64,000 nt of DNA from Friedmanniella luteola (GCF_900105065.1 NZ_LT629749.1:434001-498000); one strand, 5' to 3'; shown: positions 27,739-36,474, counted from the stretch's first letter. Notes: a model not told the origin generated them from the letters alone. Translations and numbers: made by a program.

Positions 27739-29402
27739 TGACCGACACCCAGGTCCGCGAGCCCGCGGCCGCCGCCGACCCGCCGCCGCCGGACAGCCCG
27801 GGCGGCGCTCCCCGGCTGGGCTGGCGCGGTGGCGCCCGCTTCGTCTGGACCCAGCTGACGTCCATGCGGACGGCGCTGGTGCTGCTCTTCGCGCTGGCCC
27901 TGGCGGCCATCCCCGGCTCGCTGGTCCCGCAGCGGGCGGTCTCCCCGGTCCGGGTCGCCGACTTCATCCGCGACAACCCGACGCTGGGCCCGCTGTACGA
28001 GCGGGTGGGGCTGTTCAACGTCTTCACCTCCGCCTGGTTCTCGGCCATCTACCTGCTGCTGTTCGTGTCCCTGGTCGGCTGCATCGTGCCGCGGGTGGGG
28101 GTCTACGCCCGCGCGCTGCGGGCCCGGCCGCCGCGCACGCCGCGGAACCTGGCCCGGCTGCCCGCCTACGCCCGCACCGAGGTCACCGACGACGCCGGCG
28201 TGCTGGACCGCGCCGCGACCGAGCTCCGTCGTCGCCGCTACCGGGTCGACGTGCGCGACGACGGCTCGGTCGCCGCCGAGCGCGGCTACCTGCGGGAGGC
28301 CGGCAACCTCGTCTTCCACATCAGCCTGCTGTTCGTGCTGCTCGGCGTCGCCCTGGCCAGCCTCTACGGGTTCCGGGGCACCAGCGTCGTCATCGTCGGC
28401 CAGGGGTTCGCCAACAACCTCACCCAGTACGACGACCTGCAGGCCGGCGCGCAGTTCGACGAGTCCGACCTGCAGCCGTTCAGCGTGGTGGTCAAGAGCT
28501 TCGACGTCGCCTTCGAGACCGGCCCGGTGCAGCGCGGTGCCGCCCGGCTGTTCCGCGCGCAGGTGGAGGTCACCGACGCGCCGGGCCAGGCGCCGCACGC
28601 CGAGACGCTCGAGGTCAACAAGCCCCTGCAGATCGGCGGCACGACGGTGCACCTGGTCGGCCACGGCTACGCGCCGGAGGTGACCATCCGCGACGGCAAC
28701 GGCGACGTCGCGTTCTCCGGCCCGGTGCCCTTCCTGCCCCAGGACGGCCAGTTCACCTCCGCGGGCGCGATCAAGGCCCCCGACGCCCGGCCCGAGCGGC
28801 TGGCCTTCGAGGGCTTCTTCCTGCCGACGGCGGTGACCACGAACGGCAGTGCCCCGACGTCGGGCTTCCCGGACGCGCTCAACCCGGCGCTGTTCATCAA
28901 CGGCTGGTCAGGCCCGCCCAAGGTGGAGACGGGGGAGCCCGAGAACGTCTACTCCCTCGACACCACCGGGATGACCGAGATGGTCGACGCCGACGGCGCG
29001 CCGTTCCGGATCGCGTTGCAGGAGGGCGCCACCGTCGAGCTGCCGGACGGCCGCGGCACGATCACCATGGACGGCTGGCAGCGCTGGGTGAAGCTGCAGG
29101 TCGGCGACTCCCCCGGGGTGCCGATCTCCCTGCTGGCCATCGCCTTCGCCGTCCTCGGCCTGTGCTTCTCGCTGTTCATCCGGCCGCGCCGCGTCTGGGT
29201 GCGGGTGGTGGACGGCCCCGACGGCGGCCGGCTGCTCGAGGTCGGCGGCCTGGACCGCGCCGACGCCCGCGGCGGGCTGACCGAGGACGTCGACGAGCTC
29301 GCCGAGACCCTCGGCGGTGCCCCGCCGGGCGGCGCGGACGCATCCCCCGACGCCCCGGACCGCGAACCCTCTCCAGCAGCACCACCCCTGAGGAAGCAGT
29401 GA
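27738..29402 (+). CDS. resB: Cytochrome c biogenesis protein ResB (Ccs1)
   Basis: 554-residue membrane protein of the System II haem lyase. Three N-terminal helices (after TSMRTALVLLFALALAAIPGSLVPQ, AIYLLLFVSLVGCIV, FHISLLFVLLGVALASLYGF) precede a long extracytoplasmic domain and a last helix (VPISLLAIAFAVLGLCFSLFI). The histidine in GNLVFHISLLF is the kind used for haem handling. Acts with CcsB to move haem out and attach it to apocytochrome c. A hydrophilic, acidic/proline tail of about 75 residues follows the last helix. ATG overlaps the ccdA stop. Confidence 0.93.
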   Translation: MTDTQVREPAAAADPPPPDSPGGAPRLGWRGGARFVWTQLTSMRTALVLLFALALAAIPGSLVPQRAVSPVRVADFIRDNPTLGPLYERVGLFNVFTSAWFSAIYLLLFVSLVGCIVPRVGVYARALRARPPRTPRNLARLPAYARTEVTDDAGVLDRAATELRRRRYRVDVRDDGSVAAERGYLREAGNLVFHISLLFVLLGVALASLYGFRGTSVVIVGQGFANNLTQYDDLQAGAQFDESDLQPFSVVVKSFDVAFETGPVQRGAARLFRAQVEVTDAPGQAPHAETLEVNKPLQIGGTTVHLVGHGYAPEVTIRDGNGDVAFSGPVPFLPQDGQFTSAGAIKAPDARPERLAFEGFFLPTAVTTNGSAPTSGFPDALNPALFINGWSGPPKVETGEPENVYSLDTTGMTEMVDADGAPFRIALQEGATVELPDGRGTITMDGWQRWVKLQVGDSPGVPISLLAIAFAVLGLCFSLFIRPRRVWVRVVDGPDGGRLLEVGGLDRADARGGLTEDVDELAETLGGAPPGGADASPDAPDREPSPAAPPLRKQ

Positions 29403-29403
29403 G

Positions 29404-30411
29404 ATGAACCCTGAGCAGCTCTCCAGCATCGCGCTGGTCACGTCCGTCGTGGTCTACATGCTGGCGATGTTCGCCCACGCCGCCGAGTGGGCCTCGGCCC
29501 GCGGCGTGGCCCCGGCCGGCGCGTCCACCCGGACCCGCGGCGAGCTGGTGGGGGTCGGCGCGCGGGGCGAGACCGTCTTCGGGGGCGTCGAGGCCCCGGC
29601 GGGGACCGGTGCCGCCGACGCGGTGGCCGACGACCCCGCCGACGAGGCGCCGGGCAGCCGGCAGCGCGTCGAGCAGTTCGGCCGGATCGGCGTCAGCCTC
29701 ACGGTGGTCGGCTTCCTGCTCAGCCTGGTGGGCGTGCTGGCCCGCGGGGTGGCCGCCGGCCGGGCGCCGTGGGGCAACATGTTCGAGTTCACGACGACGG
29801 CCATGGTCTTCGTCGTGGCCGCCTACCTGCTGATGGTGTGGAAGGCCGGCATCCGCTGGCTCGGGTTGCCGCTGACGCTGCTGGCCGCCGTCGCGAACGG
29901 CCTGGCCGTCACCGTCTTCTACGTGGCCGTGGCCCCGCTGGTCCCCGCGCTGCACTCGGTCTGGTTCGTCATCCACATCGTCGCGGCGGCCATCTCCGGC
30001 GCCGCCTTCAACGTCGGCGGCCTGATGTCGATCCTCTACCTGGTGAAGAAGCGGGCCGAGGACCGCGGCACCGTCCGCGGGTACCTGGCGCTGCTGCCCA
30101 CCGCCCGGCGGATCGACCTGCTGACCTACCGCTTCCACGCCTTCGCGTTCCCGCTGTGGACCTTCACCGTCGCCGCCGGCGCCGTCTGGGCCGAGTACGC
30201 CTGGGGCCGCTACTGGGGCTGGGACCCCAAGGAGACCTGGGCGCTCGTCACCTGGGTCATCTACGCCTGCTACCTGCACGCCCGCTCCACGGCCGGCTGG
30301 CGGGGCAGCAAGGCCGCCGCCATCGCGATCCTGGGCCTGGCCTCGTTCTGGTTCAACTTCGTCGGCATCAACCTGCTGGTGTCCGGCCTGCACTCCTACG
30401 CCGGCGTCTGA
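29404..30411 (+). CDS. ccsB: Cytochrome c assembly protein CcsB/CcsA (ResC)
   Basis: 335 residues, about eight membrane helices. The tryptophan-rich haem-binding WWD-type motif is GRYWGWDPKETWALVTWV near residue 265, and conserved histidines flank it (HSVWFVIH, FHAFAF, LHSYAGV). Partner of ResB in System II cytochrome c maturation. A poorly conserved Ala/Gly/Asp insert (about residues 40-85) between helices 1 and 2 is lineage-typical. It starts one base after resB and is the last gene of the run that began at rex, about 12 kb on one strand. Confidence 0.94.
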   Translation: MNPEQLSSIALVTSVVVYMLAMFAHAAEWASARGVAPAGASTRTRGELVGVGARGETVFGGVEAPAGTGAADAVADDPADEAPGSRQRVEQFGRIGVSLTVVGFLLSLVGVLARGVAAGRAPWGNMFEFTTTAMVFVVAAYLLMVWKAGIRWLGLPLTLLAAVANGLAVTVFYVAVAPLVPALHSVWFVIHIVAAAISGAAFNVGGLMSILYLVKKRAEDRGTVRGYLALLPTARRIDLLTYRFHAFAFPLWTFTVAAGAVWAEYAWGRYWGWDPKETWALVTWVIYACYLHARSTAGWRGSKAAAIAILGLASFWFNFVGINLLVSGLHSYAGV

Positions 30412-30531
30412 CCCGCTCCCGCACGACGAACTCCGCGCCGCCCGTCCTGCAGGGCGTGCGGGAGGGAGTTGATCGTGCGGCGTGGTGTCGTCGCCCTGAG
30501 GGGCAGGCGGCGGCCGCCTCGCGCGGACGGC

Positions 30532-30933
30532 TCAGAGCAGCTCGCGCCAGGCGGCGAAGCCGCCGACGACGTCCGTGGCCCGGTGGACGCCCAGGTCCTG
30601 CAGCGCGGCGGCGGCGAGGCTGGAGGTGTAGCCCTCCTGGCACAGCACGATGACCTGGAGGTCGTAGGAGGCGATCGGCAGGGCGGCGTCGCTGGCCGGG
30701 TCGAACCGCCACTCCAGCACGTTGCGCTCGACCAGCAGGGCTCCGGGCAGCTCGCCCTCGGCGGCGCGCTGCGCCGCCGGCCTGATGTCCACCACGACCG
30801 CACCGGCCGTCCAGAGGATCCGGGCCTGTGCTGGGGTGAGCCTTGCGAGGCGCCCCCGGGCCGATTCCAGCACTTCTTGGATGGTCCTGCGACCGGTGCG
30901 GGTCGTGATGGCTGGCGGGATGAGGACGCTCAC
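30532..30933 (-). CDS. Rhodanese-like sulfurtransferase domain protein
   Basis: 133-residue single rhodanese domain. Aspartate VVVDIRPAAQRAAEGELPG and the active-site loop with catalytic C98 (VLCQEGYTSSLAA) are intact, so it probably carries a persulfide. The domain ends VVGGFAAWRELL, as usual. The GTG overlaps the cysteine dioxygenase stop (GTGA), and together they form a small cysteine-sulfur operon behind the leader peptide at 31515-31601. A short N-terminal part (residues 1-40) does not belong to the rhodanese fold. Confidence 0.9.
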   Translation of the reverse strand: MSVLIPPAITTRTGRRTIQEVLESARGRLARLTPAQARILWTAGAVVVDIRPAAQRAAEGELPGALLVERNVLEWRFDPASDAALPIASYDLQVIVLCQEGYTSSLAAAALQDLGVHRATDVVGGFAAWRELL

Positions 30934-31448
30934 CAATTCACCCCGGCCAGTTGCGATCCGGACGAATGTAGCAGCGATCCGTGCCGGGTGTACTCCGTCA
31001 TCTCGGTCAGTGACGGGGCGTAGACATGGACGCTGACGGCTGGTAGTGCGTCGGCGTTGACGACCTGGTGGACGTGCCGCGGCCCGAAGGGGCGGACGCC
31101 GCCGGCGACCAGCCGGCGGGCGCCGGGCACGACCCTGGCGGGCTCGTCGTCGCGGGCCGGGGTGGCGTGCTGCTCGGTCAGCACGCCCTGCACGGTGGCG
31201 AAGGCTCCGGCGCTGCCGCCGTGGTCGTGCCACGCGGTGCCCTGGCCCGGCAGCCAGGTGAGCAGCCAGACCTCGTGGTCGTCGGCGGTGGCGGGCAGCC
31301 GGGTGGCGAACCGGCTGTGGGCGTCGAAGCGGACCAGCGGCCGCCAGAGGGCCGGGGTGTCGGCGATGCGGCGCGCGATCTGGGCCGGGACCGGGCGGCG
31401 GAGCCGGGCCGACGGCAGGGTCGGCTGCGGACGGGCGGTGATGGACAT
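30930..31448 (-). CDS. Cysteine dioxygenase (type I, cupin)
   Basis: 172-residue iron cupin that oxidises cysteine to cysteine sulfinate. Iron ligands are visible: H73 and H75 in TAWHDHGGSAGAF, and the third histidine in FGPRHVHQVVN (H125 or H127). The length and the WHDHG motif match bacterial CDO. AGGAG lies eight bases before the ATG at 31448. Co-translated with the rhodanese. Its expression is probably controlled by a leader peptide 66 bases upstream, which fits a role in disposing of surplus cysteine or making sulfite. Confidence 0.9.
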   Translation of the reverse strand: MSITARPQPTLPSARLRRPVPAQIARRIADTPALWRPLVRFDAHSRFATRLPATADDHEVWLLTWLPGQGTAWHDHGGSAGAFATVQGVLTEQHATPARDDEPARVVPGARRLVAGGVRPFGPRHVHQVVNADALPAVSVHVYAPSLTEMTEYTRHGSLLHSSGSQLAGVNW

Positions 31449-31514
31449 GCGGGGTCTCCTGTGATCCGGCGCAGGGCCGGCGGACGTGCGGGTGGAAGGG
31501 GTCGCGGCGGGCGC

Positions 31515-31601
31515 TCAGCCGAGGCTGGGCGCGGCGGGACAGGCCATGCTGGTGGTGCGGCACAGGTCGACGTGCAACCGCCCGTGCAGGTGCTGGTTCA
31601 C
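31515..31601 (-). CDS. Cysteine-containing leader peptide upstream of cysteine dioxygenase
   Basis: 28-residue frame starting GTG with an excellent ribosome site (GGAGGAG, seven bases upstream). The sequence begins VNQHLHGRLHVDLCRTTSMA and continues with CPAAPSLG; two cysteine codons at 14 and 21. It shares the pattern V-D-x-x-R-x-x-S-x-x-C with the leader at 51490-51588, also in front of a sulfur operon. Such peptides are a known actinobacterial class (putative leader peptides thought to sense cysteine supply during translation). Sixty-six bases separate it from the dioxygenase ATG, with a weak hairpin CCGGC/GCCGG (31466-31480). The regulatory effect is inferred. Confidence 0.75.
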   Translation of the reverse strand: MNQHLHGRLHVDLCRTTSMACPAAPSLG

Positions 31602-31742
31602 CCGGGGACTCCTCCGACTGGACGCTTGCCGACGCCCGAGGGGGTCGCCGACCTGGTCGTCACCCGGAGCACCCCGCCGTACCGGAGGGTTGCTGGCCAG
31701 CGAGCCGGGGCTCGTGCAGCTGGCACTCATGACCTGGGCGTC

Positions 31743-31772
31743 AGCGTAGGCCGCCAACGGCATTCCCGACAA
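31743..31772 (-). promoter_or_regulatory. Promoter of the leader peptide-cdo-rhodanese operon
   Basis: On the minus strand TTGTCG (31772-31767), 18-base spacer, TACGCT (31748-31743). Transcription would start near 31736, about 135 bases before the leader peptide GTG. The 350-base interval 31449-31797 is therefore explained by promoter, 5' leader and leader peptide; no other gene is seen there. Confidence 0.55.
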
Positions 31773-31797
31773 ACCCTTGTCTCACAATGGGGAATGC

Positions 31798-32514
31798 TCA
31801 GCCGCGGCGGCGGGACCCCGGGGACATCACCGTCGACAGGTCGGGGGCGGTGAGGAAGTGCCGGTGCTCGGCGGCGAAGGCCGCGAGGATCCCCTTCTTG
31901 TTGCGCGTCCGGCCCGGGTGCGGCACGTCGTGGAACTTCTCGTTGAACTGGATGGCCGCCTCGGTGGCCCGGTCCTTGAAGCCGCGCAGGCTGCCGGGCT
32001 CGACGCCGAGAAGCTCGGCCACCCGGGCCATGTCGCCCGCGGCCTCGCGCAGCGCGCCCCAGATCCGCACCCACGAGGCGTCGGCCAGCAGCGAGTCCAG
32101 CAGCGGGGACCACTGCAGCCGGCGCTGCCAGGGCGTCGGCGTGGGGTTCTGGCCGATCCGCAGGGCGGTCAGGTAGTGCATGAGGGTGTGCGGGTCGTTG
32201 CGGGTCTTGTCCAGCAGCGCCGCGGCCCCGAACCAGTGCCGGGCGGCGGCCGCGTACAGCGTCCGACCGCTCTCGGTGAACTGGCTGTAGGTGACGATCT
32301 GGGTGCTCGGGCGCTCGAGGTGGAGCCGGAGCAGCGCCGTCAGGCCGGTGCTGGTGCGCGAGCTGAGGTTGAAGTCGACGAAGGCGACCTCCCAGCTGTG
32401 CCCCGTCCGGAGGAGCTCGTTGAGCTGGTCGACCCCGGGGGCGACGGTGAGGCCGCGGCCGAAGGCGCGCTCGAAGTTGGCCCGTTCCCCGGGCACGTCG
32501 TCAACCAGCAGCAC
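31798..32514 (-). CDS. Response regulator-like protein with unusual C-terminal domain
   Basis: 238 residues. The N-terminal 115 resemble a receiver: acidic start VLLVDDVPGERANF, probable phospho-acceptor aspartate in VAFVDFNLSS and a KT pair in LLDKTRND in the place of the conserved lysine. The C-terminal half (about 130-215) is helical with AGDMARVAELLGVEPGSLRGFKDRA, which could be a helix-turn-helix, but I do not recognise a standard output family. GTG start lies 14 bases inside the histidine kinase gene end, so the two are coupled and very likely partners. Signal and targets unknown. Confidence 0.7.
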   Translation of the reverse strand: MLLVDDVPGERANFERAFGRGLTVAPGVDQLNELLRTGHSWEVAFVDFNLSSRTSTGLTALLRLHLERPSTQIVTYSQFTESGRTLYAAAARHWFGAAALLDKTRNDPHTLMHYLTALRIGQNPTPTPWQRRLQWSPLLDSLLADASWVRIWGALREAAGDMARVAELLGVEPGSLRGFKDRATEAAIQFNEKFHDVPHPGRTRNKKGILAAFAAEHRHFLTAPDLSTVMSPGSRRRG

Positions 32515-33829
32515 CCGGCCCGCCGACGTCGTCGTCGTGGTCGTCGCCCTGCCTCCTCTCGGCCGCGGCGCCCTGGGGCACCCACCGGGCCCGGACCGTC
32601 TTGGTCCCGGCCTCCTCCTCGCACGTCAGCGACCCCTGCAGCCCCGCCAGCCGGGTCTGCAGCCGCGCCGAGCTGGTCCCGGGGCTCTTCCACACCCCGA
32701 CGGGCATCGGCGGCGCGTCGTCCTCGACTTCTATCACGAGCAGTCCCTGACGCTGCGCCAGGTGCACCGCGATCAGCCCTGCGCCGGCGTTCACCGCGTT
32801 GCCCACGAGGTCGCTGAGCACGATCCGGGCCAGCTCGCGGTCCTCGCGGCCCAGGTGGTCGGCGTCGATGTCGACGTTCACCTCGGCCCCGACGGCCCGG
32901 GCCAGGGTGAGCACGGAGGCGGCGAGGCTGGCCGGGGTGGTGGAGCTGACCTCGCCGATCCGGGCCAGTGTCATCGTCTCCCGCAGCCGCGCGTTGGCGC
33001 TGACGGCCAGCTCGTAGAGCGTCGGGGCGCTGGACCGGACGCCGCGGGCCTCCTGCTCGAGCAGCCGCAGGTGGGTCGACAGCGCGCCGTGCGTCTCGCT
33101 GATCACCAGCTCCCGGCCCGCGTGGGCCTCCTCCGCGACCAGCGGCGCGAGGTGGGCGAGGGCCAGGTCGGCGTCGCGGACCCGCAGCGAGACCAGCAGC
33201 GGGGTCAGGCAGACGACGACGGCGGCCAGCCAGGTGCTCTCCGGCCAGTCGGCGGGCAGCGCCAGGACGCTGACCAGCCCGGCGGTCAGCGGGCCGGACA
33301 CCCAGCGCAGCATCTCGTGCCACACGGGCCGGCCCCGCTCGTCCGGGTTGAACCAGGCGTGGTCGGTGAAGATCGCGCAGGCGGTGCTGGTGAAGTGCCC
33401 GACCGCGGCCGCGAGCATGACGAGCCGCAGCAGCGGCGGCAGGTCGGTCGCGACCCAGGACGCCAGCACGACGAGCAGCAGCCCGCCGACGATCTCGGCG
33501 TAGGTCTCCACCGCGATGGCGTGCCGGCCGTTCTTGCGGCTCAGGTCGGCGTGCAGGGCCGTCGCCGGCCACCGGCGGGGGAGGGACTCCGCGCGCTCGT
33601 GGTGGGCCTGCACCAGCTGCAGCACCACGCACACGGCCGCGGGCAGCCACAGCAGGAGCGCGGACGGCCACCGGTCGCTGTGCAGGGCGCCGGCACCGAC
33701 CGTCGCGACGGCCACGCACCGCACCGCGGTCGCGCGCAGGTTGTAGGTGCTGGAGCGCCGCAGCATGGTCAGGTAGGCGAGCCGGCCGCGCCGCCCCTGC
33801 CCCCACTGGCTGCCCCACCCCGTGCTCAC
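32501..33829 (-). CDS. Membrane sensor histidine kinase
   Basis: About 442 residues: five to six hydrophobic helices in the N-terminal 200 residues with little extracytoplasmic sequence, then a helical region with a candidate phospho-histidine (ISETHGALSTHLRLLEQEA), and a C-terminal HATPase domain (N-box VLSDLVGNAVNAGAG, then IEVEDDAPP and SSARLQTRLAGLQG). The N-box is recognisable but the G-boxes are divergent. Start taken at GTG 33829 (ATG 33766 is possible). Paired by overlap with the response regulator; divergent from mycothione reductase, raising the possibility that it senses something related to redox, which is inference. Confidence 0.75.
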   Translation of the reverse strand: MSTGWGSQWGQGRRGRLAYLTMLRRSSTYNLRATAVRCVAVATVGAGALHSDRWPSALLLWLPAAVCVVLQLVQAHHERAESLPRRWPATALHADLSRKNGRHAIAVETYAEIVGGLLLVVLASWVATDLPPLLRLVMLAAAVGHFTSTACAIFTDHAWFNPDERGRPVWHEMLRWVSGPLTAGLVSVLALPADWPESTWLAAVVVCLTPLLVSLRVRDADLALAHLAPLVAEEAHAGRELVISETHGALSTHLRLLEQEARGVRSSAPTLYELAVSANARLRETMTLARIGEVSSTTPASLAASVLTLARAVGAEVNVDIDADHLGREDRELARIVLSDLVGNAVNAGAGLIAVHLAQRQGLLVIEVEDDAPPMPVGVWKSPGTSSARLQTRLAGLQGSLTCEEEAGTKTVRARWVPQGAAAERRQGDDHDDDVGGPGAAG

Positions 33830-33932
33830 CAGCACATGGTGCCGTCCGTCCCGGACGGCGGCAAGGAGGCCCGGCCGCCAGCGGAGGGGCGTCTGCGGCG
33901 GCGGACGCGGCCCCGCCTGGCACCATGGCGGG

Positions 33933-35303
33933 GTGCAGCACTTCGACCTCGTCATCATCGGCTCGGGCTCCGGCAACTCCATCCCCGACGAGCGGTTCGC
34001 CGACCTCTCCATCGCGCTGGTCGACAAGGGCGTGTTCGGCGGCACCTGCCTGAACGTCGGCTGCATCCCCACCAAGATGTTCGTGCACCCGGCCGACCTG
34101 GCCGCCAGCCCCGGGCACGCGGCCCGTCTCGGCGTCGACCTCGAGCTGCGCGCCGTACACTTCGCGGAGATCCGCGACCGCATCTTCGGCCGGATCGACC
34201 CGATCTCCGAGGGCGGGCTGAAGTGGCGCTCGTCCAACGAGAACGTCATAGTCTTCCGCGAGCCCGCCCACTTCCTCGACCCGCACACGCTGCGGGTGGG
34301 GGACGAGACGATCACCGCGGACCGCTTCGTGCTGGCGGCGGGCAGCCGCCCGATCATCCCGGACGTCCCGGGCCTCGACTCGGTCCGCTACCACACCTCT
34401 GACACCGTGATGCGGCTGCCGGAGCTGCCCCGCTCGATGGTCATCGTCGGCGGGGGCTACATCGGTGCGGAGTTCGCCCACGTCTTCTCCTCCTACGGCA
34501 CCCGGGTCACCGTCGTCGTCCGCGGCGACCGGATGCTGCGCGGGGAGGACGCCGAGGTCTCCGAGCGCTTCACCGACCTGATCCGGCGCCGCGTCGACCT
34601 GCGCACCGGGACGGCCGTCACGGCGGTCCGCCCGGCCGGCGGCGGGTCCGGCGTGACCGTCAGCCTCGACGGACCCGACGGCGCCGCCGAGGTCACCGCC
34701 GACGTCCTGCTGGTGGCCACCGGCCGGGCGCCGAACGGCGACACGCTGGCCCTCGACGCGGCCGGGGTGGCGGTGGGCGAGGACGGCTACGTCGTCGTCG
34801 ACGCCCACCAGCGCACCACCGCCGAGCACATCTGGGCGCTCGGCGACGTCGCGTCGCCCGACCAGCTCAAGCACGTGGCCAACCATGAGGCCCGGGTCGT
34901 GCAGCACAACCTGCTGCACCCTGACGCCCTCGTCGAGGCCGACCACCGGTTCGTCCCGCACGCGGTCTTCTCCGACCCGCAGGTCGCGTCGGTCGGGCTG
35001 ACCGAGGACCGGGCCCGGGAGCAGGGCCTCGACGTCGTCGCCGTCACGCAGCAGTACGGCGACGTGGCCTTCGGCTGGGCCATGGAGGACACCGACCACT
35101 TCGTGAAGCTGGTCGCGGACCGGCGGACGGGGCTGCTGGTCGGGGCGCACCTGATCGGCCCGGAGGCGTCGTCGCTGATCCAGACGCTCATCCAGGCGAT
35201 GAGCTTCGGCCAGCACCCGCACGCCGTGGCCCGCGGCCAGTACTGGATCCACCCGGCGCTGGCCGAGGTCGTGGAGAACGCCCTGCTCAAGCTCCCGGCC
35301 TGA
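33933..35303 (+). CDS. mtr: Mycothione reductase
   Basis: 456-residue FAD/NADPH pyridine-nucleotide disulfide reductase that keeps mycothiol reduced. Seen: FAD motif DLVIIGSGSGN, redox-active pair C39/C44 in GGTCLNVGCIPTKMF, NADPH motif VIVGGGYIGAEFAHVFSSYG, second FAD motif HIWALGDVA, and the C-terminal base pair region GQYWIHPALAEVVENALL with the active-site histidine. The lack of a glutathione-type N-terminus and the AEVVENALL ending favour Mtr over lipoamide dehydrogenase. Together with mshD in this window it shows a mycothiol-using organism. GTG 33933 chosen at the family start. Confidence 0.92.
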   Translation: MQHFDLVIIGSGSGNSIPDERFADLSIALVDKGVFGGTCLNVGCIPTKMFVHPADLAASPGHAARLGVDLELRAVHFAEIRDRIFGRIDPISEGGLKWRSSNENVIVFREPAHFLDPHTLRVGDETITADRFVLAAGSRPIIPDVPGLDSVRYHTSDTVMRLPELPRSMVIVGGGYIGAEFAHVFSSYGTRVTVVVRGDRMLRGEDAEVSERFTDLIRRRVDLRTGTAVTAVRPAGGGSGVTVSLDGPDGAAEVTADVLLVATGRAPNGDTLALDAAGVAVGEDGYVVVDAHQRTTAEHIWALGDVASPDQLKHVANHEARVVQHNLLHPDALVEADHRFVPHAVFSDPQVASVGLTEDRAREQGLDVVAVTQQYGDVAFGWAMEDTDHFVKLVADRRTGLLVGAHLIGPEASSLIQTLIQAMSFGQHPHAVARGQYWIHPALAEVVENALLKLPA

Positions 35304-35342
35304 CCAGGGTCCTGCCGGCCGCCCGGGCCGGTTGGGGCGCCG

Positions 35343-35801
35343 TCAGCCCGCGCGGAGGAGCCGGTGCCGGAGCCGTTCCAGTCGGGCCGCGCGCGCCTGC
35401 TCGTCGGCGGCCCCGGCGATCCAGCGGTGGTACTCCTGGTGCTGCTCGGCGGTGAGCGCCGCCCAAGCGGCCCGGGCGGCGGGCTCGGTGCCCAGCAGAG
35501 CGGTGAGCCCGGCCGGCTCGGGCACCGCCGGCTCGGGCTCGGGCGCCGCGTCGGGCACCTCGGTGAGGTCGACGTCGACGGTGTCACCCGCGTGGACCTC
35601 GAGCCGGCGCAGCAGGGCGGCGGGCAGCCCGAGGTAGGTGCGCCCGGCGTGCACCGCGAGCCGTGAGCGGTGCTCGACGCCGCCCAGCACGGCCAGCACC
35701 GCCACCTTGCGGCTGGAGAAGGTGGCGGTCACCTCCGCCGGCACGACGACCGCGTGGCCGCCGCGCCCGGCGGAGCTGACCTCGGCGGAGAACCGCACCA
35801 T
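35343..35801 (-). CDS. DUF1905 / YdeI-type (OmpD-associated) domain protein
   Basis: 152 residues. The first 80 form a small beta barrel of the DUF1905 kind (FSAEVSSAGRGGHAVVVPAEV, then SRLAVHAGRTYLGLPAALLRR, GDTVDVDL). After a Pro/Glu linker the last 55 residues (AWAALTAEQHQEYHRWIAGAADEQARAARLERL) match the bacteriocin-protection YdeI/OmdA helical domain. Both halves commonly occur together. No biochemical function is established. It sits between mtr and bioY without obvious operon links; 22 bases separate it from the bioY stop, so it may be co-transcribed with bioY. Confidence 0.8.
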   Translation of the reverse strand: MVRFSAEVSSAGRGGHAVVVPAEVTATFSSRKVAVLAVLGGVEHRSRLAVHAGRTYLGLPAALLRRLEVHAGDTVDVDLTEVPDAAPEPEPAVPEPAGLTALLGTEPAARAAWAALTAEQHQEYHRWIAGAADEQARAARLERLRHRLLRAG

Positions 35802-35823
35802 GGTCGGTGGGGCCGGGGCGCCG

Positions 35824-36402
35824 TCAGCGGCGCTGGCCGACCAGCTTCCAGGCGGCGGGCAGCAGGCCGGCGGCGAGGGCGATCTTGAGGGCGTCGCCGA
35901 CGAGGAACGGGACCACGCCCACCAGCAGGGCCTTCTCGAGGCTCATCCCGGTGATCAGCACGAGGCCGGGCACGCCGACCGCGTAGATGGCGAGGTTCCC
36001 CAGGACCATCAGGCCGACGCTGCTGGGGACGGTGCGGTCGGCGCCGCGCTCGGCCAGCCGGCCGACCAGGTAGGCGGCGATGACGAAGCCGACGACGTAG
36101 CCGAACGACGCGAACGCCCAGCCGCTCTGGTGCTGGGCGAACCACGGCACCCCGGCCACGCCGGCGAGCAGGTAGAGGGCCATCGAGGCCACCCCCCGCC
36201 GCGAGCCGAGGACCGCGCCGACCAGCAGCACCGAGAAGGTCTGCAGGGACAGGGGGACCGGGCTGAACGGCAGCGGGACGAAGACCTGGGCGGTGAGACC
36301 GACGAAGGCCGCCCCGCCGACGACGAGGGCGATGCTGCGCGCGACCCCCCCGGGGATGACGTCCGCGAGGGTCCGCGGGCTCACGCTCGTGATGCTCGAC
36401 AT
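35824..36402 (-). CDS. bioY: Biotin transporter BioY (ECF S-component)
   Basis: 192-residue six-helix substrate-binding component of the biotin energy-coupling-factor transporter. Characteristic segments: FSPVPLSLQTFSVLLVGAVLG and GVPWFAQHQSGWAFASFGYVVGF, with the glycine/serine-rich helix ends of the family, and MVLGNLAIYAVGVPGL near the end. No bioM/bioN ATPase or T-component is adjacent, so it must share modules encoded elsewhere or act alone. ATG 36402 has GGAAGG upstream. Confidence 0.93.
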   Translation of the reverse strand: MSSITSVSPRTLADVIPGGVARSIALVVGGAAFVGLTAQVFVPLPFSPVPLSLQTFSVLLVGAVLGSRRGVASMALYLLAGVAGVPWFAQHQSGWAFASFGYVVGFVIAAYLVGRLAERGADRTVPSSVGLMVLGNLAIYAVGVPGLVLITGMSLEKALLVGVVPFLVGDALKIALAAGLLPAAWKLVGQRR

Positions 36403-36474
36403 CTAGGTCGGTCCTTCCACACGTCGGCCGGCGCGCGCGGGAGCGGTGTCGCACCCGGCGCAGGTTTCGGCCCC

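Noticed and set aside
33837-33932. Inverted repeat CCGTCC/GGACGG between the histidine kinase and mtr genes as an operator
   Set aside because: Short GC-rich dyads of this kind occur by chance at this base composition; no promoter element coincides.
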